Source: Ramlibacter sp. (GTDB lineage Bacteria > Pseudomonadota > Gammaproteobacteria > Burkholderiales > Burkholderiaceae_C). Taken from it: DNA of 64,000 nucleotides. The stretch is from positions 3,782,001-3,846,000 of the forward strand of contig JAHBZM010000001.1 in the NCBI GenBank assembly GCA_019635435.1, written 5' to 3'. The first letter of the stretch is position 1; the number at the start of each line of letters is the position of its first letter. Position numbers and translations under genes: made by a program. The notes beneath the pieces were generated by a model that was given only the letters and a program-made list of their open reading frames with translations, had not been told where the DNA came from and did no database searches. Positions 43,436-52,184 of this stretch are shown here, piece by piece.

Positions 43436-44892
43436 CCAGCGCCGGCCTGTGGATGCTGCTGATGCTGGGCGCGCTGGTGATCGGCACCGGCCTGCCGGTG
43501 TGGGCCCTGCTGCTGGGCACCTCCAGCCTGTTTGCCGGGCTGGGCCTGGCCACCGGGGTGATCGATGCCCGCCTGCTGGGCGCGGTGCCCGGCCGGCTGG
43601 TGGGCCTGCTCGAACACGACCTGCTGCAGGCGCTGCCGCTGTATGTGTTCATTGGCCTGCTGCTGCAGCGCCTGACCCTGGCCAACGCCATTTTTCTGTT
43701 CCTGAACCGACTCCTGCGCCCGCTGGGCGGCAGTGCGCCGCTGGCCGCGCTGGGCGTGGGCGTGCTGGTGGCGCCGATGAACGGGTCGGTGGCGTCCAGC
43801 GCCAGCCTGCTGTCGCGCCTGGTGGGGCCCCGGCTGCAGTCGCTGGCGCCGGCCCGCGGCATTGCCATGCTCAGCGTGGCCGCCACCATCGGGGTGGTGG
43901 TGCCGCCCTCGCTGGTGCTGCTGCTGCTGGGCGACGCCATGTTGCGTGCCCACACCGAGGCCAGCAACCTGCCCGGCTTCCCGCTGGCGGGGCTGCGCAT
44001 CATCAACACCCAGGACGTGCTGCGGGCGGCGCTGGTGCCGGCCCTGGCCCTGGTGCTGCTGTGGGCCGGGGTGGCCTGGTGGCGCGGGCGCGGCACGGCC
44101 AGCGCGCCCGCCGAATCACTGACGCGCCGCGACACCGTCCTGGCGCTCACGGGCATCGGCACCATCGTGGCCTTGCTGGCCAGCGTGTTCAGCGGGGCCC
44201 TGCTCGCGGTGGAAGCCGCGGCCACCGGCGGCTGCCTGCTGGTGATCACGGCGCTGGCCAGCGGCGCCATGAGCGCGGTGGACTGGCGCCGCCTGCTGGG
44301 TGAGACCCTGCAGCTCAGTGGCGCGCTGTTTGCGCTGTTGGTGGGCGCCACCACCTTCAGCCTGGTGTTTCGCGGCTGGGGCACCGACCGCTGGCTGTCC
44401 GACCTCGTGCTGACCTCGCCCCTGGGGCCGGCCATGACGGCCGCCGCGGTGCTGCTGTTCGTGGCCGCCTGCGCCTGGGTGCTGGACGCCTTCGAGATGA
44501 TCTTCGTGATCATCCCCATCCTGGCGCCCGCGCTGATCGCGCGGCTGGGCGATGCCCAGCAATCGGCCGTGTTGCTGCTGCTGGTGCTGCAGCTGGGCTT
44601 CTTGCTGCCGCCCATGGGCTACGCCGTGCTGGTGGTGCAGTCGCGCGGCGGCTTCGCGCGGGTCAGCACGCGCGCGTTGCTGGCAGCCATGCTGCCCTAC
44701 GGCCTGGCCCAGGTGGCCGTGCTGGTCACGGTGTTCTGCGTGCCCGCCACGGTGCACTGGCTGGACCGGCCCACCGCTGCGCCGGCGGCGGGTTCGGCCG
44801 CACCCTCCGAGGCCGACATCGTCAAGCAGATGGAAGACATGGCGCGCCAGCCCGCAGGTGGCGCCCCGGAGGCCGAGCCGCCGCGTCAGTAG
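43432..44892 (+). CDS. TRAP transporter large permease (DctM-like)
   Basis: 486-residue inner-membrane permease with about twelve helices. DctM features include LPLYVFIGLLLQRLTLAN, PMNGSVASSASLLSRLVGP, SVAATIGVVVPPSLVLLLLG and the later VLDAFEMIFVIIPILAPAL, LQLGFLLPPMGYAVLVV. Sodium-driven uptake of a carboxylate or similar anion is expected, but the ligand is set by a DctP protein that is not encoded here. A charged C-terminal tail of about 40 residues (SEADIVKQMEDMARQ) is longer than usual. Its stop overlaps the convergent SDR stop by 7 bases. Confidence 0.88.
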   Translation: MTSAGLWMLLMLGALVIGTGLPVWALLLGTSSLFAGLGLATGVIDARLLGAVPGRLVGLLEHDLLQALPLYVFIGLLLQRLTLANAIFLFLNRLLRPLGGSAPLAALGVGVLVAPMNGSVASSASLLSRLVGPRLQSLAPARGIAMLSVAATIGVVVPPSLVLLLLGDAMLRAHTEASNLPGFPLAGLRIINTQDVLRAALVPALALVLLWAGVAWWRGRGTASAPAESLTRRDTVLALTGIGTIVALLASVFSGALLAVEAAATGGCLLVITALASGAMSAVDWRRLLGETLQLSGALFALLVGATTFSLVFRGWGTDRWLSDLVLTSPLGPAMTAAAVLLFVAACAWVLDAFEMIFVIIPILAPALIARLGDAQQSAVLLLLVLQLGFLLPPMGYAVLVVQSRGGFARVSTRALLAAMLPYGLAQVAVLVTVFCVPATVHWLDRPTAAPAAGSAAPSEADIVKQMEDMARQPAGGAPEAEPPRQ

Positions 44893-45683
44893 GTGCCCGG
44901 GTAGGCGCCGCCGTCGGTCAGCAGGTTCTGGCCCGTGATGTAGCTGGCCTGCTGGCTGCACAGGAAGGCGCAGGCCGCGCCAAACTCTTCGCGCGTGCCC
45001 AGGCGCTGCGCCGGGATCAGGCCGGCCTGCGACTTGCGGACTTCGTCCACCGTTTTGCCGGTGCGCTTGGCCGCGGCCTCGAAGGTCACGGCAATGCGGT
45101 CGGTGTCGAACTTGCCGGGCAGCAGGTTGTTGATGGTGACGTTGGCCGAGGCCAGCTTGGCGGTGCGCGCCACGCCGGCCACAAAGCCCGTGAGCCCGCT
45201 GCGCGCGCCGTTGGACAGGCCCAGGATGTCGATCGGCGCCTTGACCGAGCTCGAGGTGATGTTGACGATGCGGCCAAAGCCGCGTGCGGCCATGCCGTCC
45301 ACAGACGCCTTGATCAGCTCGATCGGCGTGAGCATGTTGGCATCCACCGCCTTGATCCAGGCCTCGCGGTCCCAGTCGCGGAAGTCCCCGGGCGGCGGGC
45401 CGCCCGCATTGGTGACCACGATGTCAAAGTCACGGCGCTGCGCGAACACCGCGGCGCGCCCGGCCTCGGTGGTGATGTCGGCCGCCACCGACTCGACCTG
45501 GGCCGCGGCCGGCCGCAAAGGGTCGGCCTTCAGACTGGCGACCGCGGCCTGCAAGGCTTCGGCGCCGCGCGCCACCAGCAACACATGCACGCCCTCGCGC
45601 ACCAGCGCCTGCGCGCAGCCAAAGCCCAGCCCCTTGCTGGCGCCGCACACCAGCGCCCATTTGCCCGCGATTCCCAAATCCAT
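44886..45683 (-). CDS. Atypical SDR family oxidoreductase lacking the catalytic Tyr-Lys
   Basis: 265-residue short-chain dehydrogenase-like protein. The cofactor loop VCGASKGLGFGCA and the NAG motif VTNAGGPPPGDF are present. At the active site the serine strand reads NITSSSVKAP, but the expected YxxxK is replaced by LGLSNGARSG. This is the subgroup resembling 3-oxoacyl-ACP reductase that lacks the standard tetrad; it may be inactive or use another mechanism. ATG 45683 follows CGGAG. It is divergent from the SH3 gene and converges with the TRAP permease. Confidence 0.88.
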   Translation of the reverse strand: MDLGIAGKWALVCGASKGLGFGCAQALVREGVHVLLVARGAEALQAAVASLKADPLRPAAAQVESVAADITTEAGRAAVFAQRRDFDIVVTNAGGPPPGDFRDWDREAWIKAVDANMLTPIELIKASVDGMAARGFGRIVNITSSSVKAPIDILGLSNGARSGLTGFVAGVARTAKLASANVTINNLLPGKFDTDRIAVTFEAAAKRTGKTVDEVRKSQAGLIPAQRLGTREEFGAACAFLCSQQASYITGQNLLTDGGAYPGTY

Positions 45684-45742
45684 AACAATCTCCGTTTTGT
45701 GTTTGAAATGACAAAAACATGATACGGGCAGGGTTCAACACC

Positions 45743-46327
45743 ATGAAATGGGCAGGTTATTGCACGCTGGCGCTCGCATTGATGGCGCCCGCCACTGCCG
45801 CCCTGGCGCAGACCGAGGCGGCCGTGATCCGCCGCACCGCCGAACTGCGCGAGGCGCCTGGCGCCACCTCGCGCAGCCTCGCCGCGCTGCCGGCGCAGAC
45901 GCCGGTGACCCGCCTGGGCGGCCGCGAAGGCCCCTGGGTTCAGGTGAAGACCGAGGCCGGCGTGACCGGCTGGGTCCACCTGTTTGACATGGGCGCGCCC
46001 GGCACCTCGGCCCAGCCCAGCGGTGGCAATGCGGCCACCGGTGCGCTGCGCAGTCTCACCGGCTTTTTCAACCGGCGCAGCAGTGGGGGCGGCAACTCGG
46101 CGGCCACGCCCACCGTGGGCATCCGCGGCCTGGGCGCCGAAGACCTGGCCAATGCCCAGCCCAACCTCGAGGCCGTGGGCCGGATGGAAGCGCTGCGCCA
46201 GAACGAGACACAGGCCCGCCGCTTTGCCAGCGCCGCCGCATTGACCCCCGCCGACGTGGCGCCGCTGCCCGCGCCGCCACGGCCGGCGCCCGCCGCCGGC
46301 ACGCCGGGCAACGAGGTGCAGCAATGA
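45743..46327 (+). CDS. Exported bacterial SH3-domain protein
   Basis: 194-residue exported protein. Signal peptide MKWAGYCTLALALMAPATAALAQ, then an SH3b domain (residues 25-80: VIRRTAELREAPGATSRSLA, VTRLGGREGPWVQVKTEAGVTGWVHLF). After that comes a low-complexity region with a helical part (AEDLANAQPNLEAVGRMEALRQ) and a proline-alanine tail. The SH3b domain suggests peptidoglycan or protein binding in the periplasm. ATG 45743 is used; a start 8 codons earlier is possible. The stop overlaps the M48 gene start (ATGA), so the pair is one functional unit. Confidence 0.85.
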   Translation: MKWAGYCTLALALMAPATAALAQTEAAVIRRTAELREAPGATSRSLAALPAQTPVTRLGGREGPWVQVKTEAGVTGWVHLFDMGAPGTSAQPSGGNAATGALRSLTGFFNRRSSGGGNSAATPTVGIRGLGAEDLANAQPNLEAVGRMEALRQNETQARRFASAAALTPADVAPLPAPPRPAPAAGTPGNEVQQ

Positions 46328-47283
46328 GCCACCGCAGCGGCCTCATCGCCGCCACCCTGCTGGCCGCGCTGGCCCTGACGGCCCCGTTGGCACAGGCCCA
46401 GAGCGGCGATGCCGCCAAGGCGCTGAACTTTTTCAACTCGCTGGTGCGGCCACAGGGCAACCAGGCCGCGCCCGCCAACCCGCTCACGCAGATGCTGGGC
46501 AGTGGCGCGGCGCCCGCGGGCAACAATGCCGCGCTGGCCGGCGACCTGGTGCAGCTGCTGGCCAAGTCGGTGGAGCAGATCGACGAGCCCAAGGAGATCG
46601 AGATCGGCCGCCAGCTGTCGGCCGTGCTGCTGGGCAGCAAGCCGCTGCACCCCGACATGAAGCTGCAGCGCTACGTGAACCAGCTGGGCCGCTGGATCAG
46701 CCTGCAGTCCTCGCGGCCGCAACTGCCCTGGAGCTTTGCGGTGCTCGACGACCCGGGCTTCAACGCCTTTGCGGCGCCCGGGGGCTATGTGTTCGTGACC
46801 AAGGGGCTGATCGACCGCGTGGGCAATGAAGCCGAGCTGGCCGGCATCCTGGCGCACGAGATCACCCACGTCACGGGCAAGCACCATCTCAAGGCCATCG
46901 GCGCCAAGGCGCGCGCGGGCGCGCTGACGCAGGTGATCAGCTCGCAGCTCAACAACAACCTGGGCGGCATGGTGTCGGCGCAGTTGCTGGCGCTGGGGCG
47001 CGACCTGTACTCAAGCGGCCTGGACCAGGGCGATGAATTCGAGGCCGACCGCAACGGCGTGGCGCTGGCCGCGCGCGCCGGCTTCGACCCCTATGGCCTC
47101 GTGGCCGTGTTGCAGCAGCTGCGCGGCGCGGCGGCGGACGACCCGCTGTTTGCCCTGTCACTGAGCACGCACCCGCCGGCGCAGCAGCGGCTGGACCAGG
47201 TGGAGGTGGCCATGGGGTCACGGCTTGATGCTTTTGCGGGCAAGCCTTCTGTTTCGCTGGCTCAGCGGGTGGGGACGCCCTGA
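46324..47283 (+). CDS. M48 family metalloprotease
   Basis: 319-residue periplasmic zinc protease. Signal peptide MSHRSGLIAATLLAALALTA ending PLAQAQ. Zinc site HEITH at 178-182 with the third ligand in the EFEADRNG helix near 240; this is the LoiP/BepA-type M48 layout without membrane helices. FAAPGGYVFVTKGLI precedes the active helix. Such enzymes degrade misassembled outer-membrane proteins. It is coupled to the SH3 protein by a 4-base overlap, and its 3' side adjoins the inverted-repeat block. Confidence 0.93.
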   Translation: MSHRSGLIAATLLAALALTAPLAQAQSGDAAKALNFFNSLVRPQGNQAAPANPLTQMLGSGAAPAGNNAALAGDLVQLLAKSVEQIDEPKEIEIGRQLSAVLLGSKPLHPDMKLQRYVNQLGRWISLQSSRPQLPWSFAVLDDPGFNAFAAPGGYVFVTKGLIDRVGNEAELAGILAHEITHVTGKHHLKAIGAKARAGALTQVISSQLNNNLGGMVSAQLLALGRDLYSSGLDQGDEFEADRNGVALAARAGFDPYGLVAVLQQLRGAAADDPLFALSLSTHPPAQQRLDQVEVAMGSRLDAFAGKPSVSLAQRVGTP

Positions 47284-47822
47284 GTCTTGTGCCGCAGCGC
47301 AAGTTGCCACGTTGCACGCCTGCGGGTGGGGCGCAGCCCTTGCGCCACCAGAGCCCCGGCCCCTTCGGGGGAGCCGCTGCAGTACTCAAAACTGCTCACC
47401 CGACCAGTTGGGGCTTGACCCTGTAGCCCGCCAACGACGCACGGCAGTTTTTCCGTGCTTCGCGCCCGGGACTCTTGATCGGTGGCGCAAGGGCCGCGCC
47501 CCACCCGCAGGCTTTGGGCGTGCGATTTTCCAGAACCTCAACCTGCTCTGCGGACTTCCCGGGCTTCCTTGTGGGCGCTCCGCCTTTTGTACTCGCGCCC
47601 AAGCGCATGCCCAGGCCACGCGGCCCGATCAAAGCCGCAGGCGCGAAGCACGGAAAAACTGCCGTGGCGCATCGACGCGCCAGCCACATCAAACCCGGAC
47701 TGATCGATCCAGCAGTTTTGAGTACTGCAGCGGCTCCCCCCGAAGGGGGCTGCGGCTTGGGCCGCGTGACCTGGGCATGCGCTTGGGCGCAGGCGCGGAC
47801 GAACGCCCGAGCGCCAACCAGG
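47284..47822. other. 539-base non-coding interval filled by inverted repeats
   Basis: No credible gene lies between the M48 protease stop and the EamA stop. The open frames here run through inverted repeats and show no conserved protein features. The block at 47318-47790 is described separately. It also separates two convergent transcripts, and the TTCG-loop hairpins inside it could terminate both. Confidence 0.8.
47318..47790. repeat. Mosaic of four interleaved inverted-repeat pairs
   Basis: Four pairs are seen. Pair 1: 47318-47349 with 47481-47512, 31 of 32 bases. Pair 2: 47359-47396 with 47711-47750, 25 contiguous bases identical plus a C-run/TTCG/G-run with one-base length differences. 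Pair 3: 47441-47465 with 47641-47665, 25 of 25. Pair 4: 47595-47625 with 47760-47790, 30 of 31. Order is 1-2-3-1'-4-3'-2'-4', so pair 3 is nested in pair 2 while pairs 1 and 4 cross them. This looks like repeat units inserted next to or into each other in opposite orientations. No transposase or target-site duplication is visible. Confidence 0.9.
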
Positions 47823-48788
47823 CTACCGCGCCGACCTCGTGAACACAAAGATCCCCGCAATCACCAGCACCGAGCCCGCCGCCACCCAGGCCGTGAACGG
47901 TTCGCCCAGGATCACCACGCCCATGAGGATGGTGGACATCGGACCGACCATGCCGGTCTGCGCGGTGAGCGCGGGTCCGACGCGCTCGATCGCCATCATC
48001 ACCAGCAGCACGGGCACGGCGGTGCACAGCGTGGCGTTGAGCACCGACAGCCACAGCACCTGCGGCGCCACCGCGGCCACCGAGCCCAGCGGCCGCAGCA
48101 GCACGAACTGCAGGATGCAGCAGACGCAGGCCACCGTGGTGGCCAAGCCCACCAGCCGCATGGAACCAATGCGCTTGACCAGCTCGCCGCTGTAGACCAG
48201 GTAGATGGCGTAGCTGATCGCGCTGAGGAACACCAGCGTGGCGCCCAGCGCCGCGCTGCCGCCCTGCAGCTCGATCTCGTGGCCGAACACCAGGATCACA
48301 CCGCCATAGCTCACCGCCATGCCCGCGAGCTGGCGCGCATTGAAGCGGCGGCCGTACATGAACCAGCCCAGCAGCAGCACCAGCGTGGGGTTGAGGTACA
48401 GGATCAGCCGCTCCAGCGAGGCACTGACAAACTGCAGCCCCGCGAAGTCCAGAAAGCTCGCCAGGTAGTAGCCCGTGACGCCCAGGCCCAGCACGCCCAG
48501 CCAGTCGCGCCGGGTCAGCGCGGCCTTGCCCCGGCTGGCCCACCAGGCCATGACCGCGAAGAACGGCAATGCGAACAGCATGCGCAGCATCAGCAGCGTG
48601 ACGGCGTCCACGCCATAGCGATAGGCCAGCTTGACGATGATCGCCTTGCCGCTGAAGGCAATGGCGCCGATGACCGCCATGAGCAGGCCGGTTGCTACAC
48701 TTTTGCTAGCATCCAGTGGCCGGCTGGCCTGGACTCCTGGCTGATTTGATTCAGAAACCGGGGTTGGGGCGGGTGCGGGAGGTGTCAC
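47823..48788 (-). CDS. EamA family transporter with repeat-derived N-terminal extension
   Basis: 321-residue inner-membrane exporter with ten helices in two EamA repeats (MAVIGAIAFSGKAIIVKLAY onward; second half from LGATLVFLSAISYAIYLVYS). Substrate unknown. The start chosen is GTG 48788, directly after the DUF3422 stop, with GAGG upstream. The first 36 residues then form a hydrophilic extension (VTPPAPAPTP..., SNQPGVQASRPLDASKSVA), most of it encoded by copy D of the dispersed repeat. ATG 48680, right at the first helix, is the alternative start and would exclude the repeat. The gene is translated behind DUF3422. Confidence 0.82.
   Translation of the reverse strand: MTPPAPAPTPVSESNQPGVQASRPLDASKSVATGLLMAVIGAIAFSGKAIIVKLAYRYGVDAVTLLMLRMLFALPFFAVMAWWASRGKAALTRRDWLGVLGLGVTGYYLASFLDFAGLQFVSASLERLILYLNPTLVLLLGWFMYGRRFNARQLAGMAVSYGGVILVFGHEIELQGGSAALGATLVFLSAISYAIYLVYSGELVKRIGSMRLVGLATTVACVCCILQFVLLRPLGSVAAVAPQVLWLSVLNATLCTAVPVLLVMMAIERVGPALTAQTGMVGPMSTILMGVVILGEPFTAWVAAGSVLVIAGIFVFTRSAR
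48692..48754 (+). repeat. Dispersed in-gene repeat, copy D (5' end of EamA)
   Basis: Begins TTGCTACACTTTTGCTAGCA, then 16 bases, then CCTGGACTCC, then ATTTGATTCAG. Antisense to the EamA gene; in the chosen start model it is read in frame GTC-CAG, the same frame as in rarA. Confidence 0.8.
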
Positions 48789-48790
48789 CC

Positions 48791-50083
48791 TCACACCTCG
48801 AACACCTTGTGGTGCAGCCGCCGCAGCGACCACCACACCACGCCCGCCGCCACCGGAATGGCGCAGGCCGCCGTGCTCTCGGGGCTCCAGGGCCAGCCCA
48901 CGGCATGCGCGCCCTTGGCCAGGTAGCTCACCAGGCCCACGATGTAGTAGGTGATGGCCGCCACCGACAGCCCCTCCACCGTGGACTGCAGCTTGAGCTG
49001 CAGGCCCTGGCGCGTGTTCATGGCGCCCAGCAGCGCCTGGCTGCTTTGCTGCTGCTCGATCTCCACGCGGGTGCGCAGCAGGTTGCTCATGCGCGAGACG
49101 CGCTCGGACAGCGCGTCCTGGCGCCGCTTGGCCCATTCGCAGGTGCTGCGCGCGGGTGTCAGGCGCCGGTCCATGAACTCGCCAATGGTCTGCATGCCGG
49201 CCAGGCGCGATTCGGCGATGTCGGCGATGCGCTTGTCCACCAGCTCGAAGTAGGCCGCGCTGGCCGAAAAGCGCGAATGGGTGGCCGCGTACTGGCTCTC
49301 GACCTGGCCCGCCAGCCGGGTCAGGCGGTCCAGCAGGTCGGGCTCGCCATCGCGGTTCACGGTGCGGATGGCCATGGCCAGCGACGCCAACTCGCGCTCG
49401 GCAGAGGCCAGCGCGGCCGAAGCCTCGCGCGCGGCGGGCAGGCCCAGCAGCGCGGCCATGCGGTAGGTGTCGATCTCCAGCAGCTGCTGCACCAGGCGGC
49501 CGACCCGGCGCGGTGTCATGGAGCCGGCCAGCAGCACCATGCGCGAGAAGCCGTCGGCATGGACGGCGAAGTCGGTGTAGACCTCGCCATGGCCATCGGC
49601 CACGGTGGAGGCGACCAGCGTGTCCTCGTTCAGCACATGCTTGACCAGCGAACTGGTGCCCAGGCTCTGCGTGGGCAGCAGCCACAGGTTCACGCTGGCC
49701 AGGCACTGGCCCGGCAGGCCGCCCAGCCAGTCCTGGGGCACGGCCTCGATCGCGGTGGGCGGCTGGCGCTCGCCGAAGCCGCCGGAGTTGATCAGGCGGG
49801 TGAACGTCCAGGTCACGAATTCGGTGTGCAGTTCCCAGCGGATGCGGAAGGCGCCCAGGTCCATGCGGATGTGGGTGGATTCGGCGTCGGGCTGGGGCAG
49901 GTGGTGGTCGCGCAGCAGGGCCACCACATGGGCACGGCTGGCCTCGCGCTCGGCCGCGTCGCAGACCATCACCACATGCGAGATGGCCAGCGGCGCGTTC
50001 AGCGCCTCGGGCGGCCTGGCGTGGATTTCGTTGTGCAAAGCCATCCGCTGGGGATGGGGGCGTATCTGTGTTGTCGGTGGCAT
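48791..50083 (-). CDS. DUF3422 family membrane protein
   Basis: 430-residue protein of unknown function. The N-terminal soluble part carries the family pattern ALHNEIHARPPEAL, EFVTWTF and a long helical coiled region (ESQYAATHSRFSASAAYFELVDKR, LSERVSRMSNLLRTRVEIEQQQ). Two C-terminal helices (VAAITYYIVGLVSYLA and STAACAIPVAAGVVWWS) anchor it in the membrane. This arrangement is typical of DUF3422. ATG 50083 is the natural start. The next gene starts 2 bases after its stop. Confidence 0.9.
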   Translation of the reverse strand: MPPTTQIRPHPQRMALHNEIHARPPEALNAPLAISHVVMVCDAAEREASRAHVVALLRDHHLPQPDAESTHIRMDLGAFRIRWELHTEFVTWTFTRLINSGGFGERQPPTAIEAVPQDWLGGLPGQCLASVNLWLLPTQSLGTSSLVKHVLNEDTLVASTVADGHGEVYTDFAVHADGFSRMVLLAGSMTPRRVGRLVQQLLEIDTYRMAALLGLPAAREASAALASAERELASLAMAIRTVNRDGEPDLLDRLTRLAGQVESQYAATHSRFSASAAYFELVDKRIADIAESRLAGMQTIGEFMDRRLTPARSTCEWAKRRQDALSERVSRMSNLLRTRVEIEQQQSSQALLGAMNTRQGLQLKLQSTVEGLSVAAITYYIVGLVSYLAKGAHAVGWPWSPESTAACAIPVAAGVVWWSLRRLHHKVFEV

Positions 50084-50117
50084 GCTTCCCTCGGACAGCT
50101 ATTGTGACGCAGGCCCC

Positions 50118-50143
50118 AAGAGAAACGGCGCCCGAAGGCGCCG
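50118..50143 (-). terminator. Terminator of the tctBA transcript
   Basis: CGGCGCC-CGAA-GGCGCCG stem (50126-50143), followed on the minus strand by TTTCTCTT. It lies about 30 bases after the tctA stop. Confidence 0.75.
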
Positions 50144-50171
50144 CGGGGCATTACCAAGGGGGAGGCCTGCC

Positions 50172-51683
50172 CTAGTCTTCGACGAAGGCCTCCTCGCGCT
50201 TGCTCTGGATCGCGGGCAGCAGCACGACCACCAGCAGCAGGGCCGCCGCCGCCAGCAGGCCGGCCGACAGCGGGCGCGTGACGAACACGCTCCAGTCGCC
50301 GCGCGACAGCAGCATGGCGCGGCGCAGGTTCTCCTCCATCATCGGGCCCAGGATCAGGCCCAGCAGCAGCGGCGCGGGCTCGCAGCCCAGCTTGATGAAC
50401 ACATAGCCGATGAAGCCGAAGATGGCCACCATCCAGATGTCCCAGGTGTTGTTGTTGGTGGAGTACACGCCAATGGCGCAGAACAGCACGATGGCCGGGA
50501 ACAGCCAGCGGTAGGGCACGGTGAGCAGCTTGATCCAGATGCCGATCAGCGGCAGGTTCAGGATCACCAGCATGGCGTTGCCGATCCACATGGACGCGAT
50601 CAGGCCCCAGAACAGCTCGGGGTTGCTGGTCATGACCTGGGGGCCGGGCTGGATGTTGTGGATGGTCATGGCACCGACCATCAACGCCATCACGGCGTTG
50701 GGTGGAATGCCCAGCGTGAGCAGCGGGATGAACGAGGTCTGCGAGCCCGCGTTGTTGGCCGACTCGGGCGCCGCCACGCCGCGGATGTTGCCCTGGCCAA
50801 ACGGCACCTCGCCCGGTCGCAGCTTGGTCTTCTTCTCGATGGTGTAGGCCGCAAAGGCCGACAGCAGCGCGCCGCCGCCGGGCAGGATGCCCAGGGCGCA
50901 GCCCAGCGCGGTGCCGCGCAGCACGGCAGGCACCATGTTTTTGAAGTCTTCCTTGGTGGGCATCAGGCCCTGGACCTTGCCGGTGAAGACCTCGCGCTGG
51001 TCCTCGGGCTGCGACAGGTTGCTGATGATCTCGCCATAGCCAAACACGCCCATGGCAATCACGATGAAGCCAATGCCGTCGGTGAGTTCGGGGATGTCGA
51101 ACGCGTAGCGCGCCACGCCCGAGTTCACGTCGGTGCCCACCAGGCCCAGCAGCAGGCCCAGGATGATCATGGCCACGGCCTTGACCAGCGAGCCCGAGGC
51201 CAGCACCACGGCACCGATCAGGCCCAGGATCATCAGCGAGAAGTATTCGGCCGGGCCGAACTTGAAGGCCACCTCGGTCAGCGGCGCGGCAAACGCCGCG
51301 AGGATCAGCGTGCCCATGCAGCCCGCGAAGAACGAGCCCAGGCCCGCGGCCGCCAGCGCCGGCCCGGCCCGGCCCTTGCGCGCCATCTGGTAGCCGTCGA
51401 TCACGGTCACCACCGACGATGATTCCCCGGGCAGGTTGACCAGGATGGCGGTGGTGGAACCGCCATATTGCGCGCCGTAATAGATGCCGGCCAGCATGAT
51501 CAGCGCGGCCACGGGCGGCAGCGCATAGGTGGCCGGCAGCAGCATGGCGATGGTGGCCACGGGGCCGATGCCCGGCAGCACGCCGATCAGCGTGCCCAGC
51601 AGGCAGCCGATAAACGCGTAGACCAGGTTCTGGAAGGTGAAGGCAACGCCAAAACCCAGCGCGAGATTGTTGAACAGATCCAT
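50172..51683 (-). CDS. tctA: Tripartite tricarboxylate transporter permease TctA
   Basis: Large permease of the TTT transporter, 503 residues with about twelve helices. TctA features: GVLPGIGPVATIAMLLP near residue 37, YYGAQYGGSTTAILVNLPGE near 67, and LGILPGGGALLSAFAAY in the second half. Takes up a tricarboxylate or other carboxylate with a Bug receptor. AAGGAG precedes ATG 51683. It lies 12 bases behind tctB; no tctC is adjacent, so the receptor is elsewhere, possibly the Bug gene at 4105 or another locus. Confidence 0.95.
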   Translation of the reverse strand: MDLFNNLALGFGVAFTFQNLVYAFIGCLLGTLIGVLPGIGPVATIAMLLPATYALPPVAALIMLAGIYYGAQYGGSTTAILVNLPGESSSVVTVIDGYQMARKGRAGPALAAAGLGSFFAGCMGTLILAAFAAPLTEVAFKFGPAEYFSLMILGLIGAVVLASGSLVKAVAMIILGLLLGLVGTDVNSGVARYAFDIPELTDGIGFIVIAMGVFGYGEIISNLSQPEDQREVFTGKVQGLMPTKEDFKNMVPAVLRGTALGCALGILPGGGALLSAFAAYTIEKKTKLRPGEVPFGQGNIRGVAAPESANNAGSQTSFIPLLTLGIPPNAVMALMVGAMTIHNIQPGPQVMTSNPELFWGLIASMWIGNAMLVILNLPLIGIWIKLLTVPYRWLFPAIVLFCAIGVYSTNNNTWDIWMVAIFGFIGYVFIKLGCEPAPLLLGLILGPMMEENLRRAMLLSRGDWSVFVTRPLSAGLLAAAALLLVVVLLPAIQSKREEAFVED

Positions 51684-51695
51684 GGGGGCCGCTCC

Positions 51696-52184
51696 TTAAC
51701 CGGTGATGAAGGTGGGCCAGACCGGGAACTGCAGCTTGAGCAGCACCACGAAAGCCAGGTAGCTGCCGGCGGCCAGCACGGTGGCCAGGATCAGCACCTC
51801 CTTGAGCTTGAAACTGTCGCCCGCCAGGCTGGAGACGATGGTCAGGCCGTAGATCGCGGCGATCATGCCCATGGCCGGCAGGCCGATGCTGGGCAGGCCG
51901 CCCAGCAGCACGCCAAACAGCAGGTTGGCGGCCAGCACGTAAGACAGGGGCTTCCAGGCCCATTTGCCGATCGGGTCACCGTCCTCGGTTTCCACCACCA
52001 TGGCCTTGAAGGCAATGGCCAGGCCCAGCAGCGCCAGGATCACGCCCAGCATCAGGGGGAAGTAGCCAGGGCCCATGCGGGCGCCTTCGCCGATGGTGTA
52101 GTTGAAGGCGCCGCCCGCAAAGGCCACGCCGACGGCACTGAACATGACGCCCGAGAAGAAGTCCTTCTGGCTCTTGATTTTCAT
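51696..52184 (-). CDS. tctB: Tripartite tricarboxylate transporter small subunit TctB
   Basis: 162-residue membrane protein with four helices (FFSGVMFSAVGVAFAGG, GPGYFPLMLGVILALLGLAI, YVLAANLLFGVLLGG, VLILATVLAAGSYLAFVVLL). MGPGYFP is the characteristic TctB segment. It assists TctA in the TTT transporter. ATG 52184 gives MKIKSQKDFF; a start 6 codons upstream is possible. It is the first gene of the tctBA unit. Confidence 0.92.
   Translation of the reverse strand: MKIKSQKDFFSGVMFSAVGVAFAGGAFNYTIGEGARMGPGYFPLMLGVILALLGLAIAFKAMVVETEDGDPIGKWAWKPLSYVLAANLLFGVLLGGLPSIGLPAMGMIAAIYGLTIVSSLAGDSFKLKEVLILATVLAAGSYLAFVVLLKLQFPVWPTFITG

Noticed and set aside
47396..48749. Several open frames over the inverted-repeat block (both strands)
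   Set aside because: They read through inverted repeats, share peptides only because arms are repeated, and have no conserved domain.
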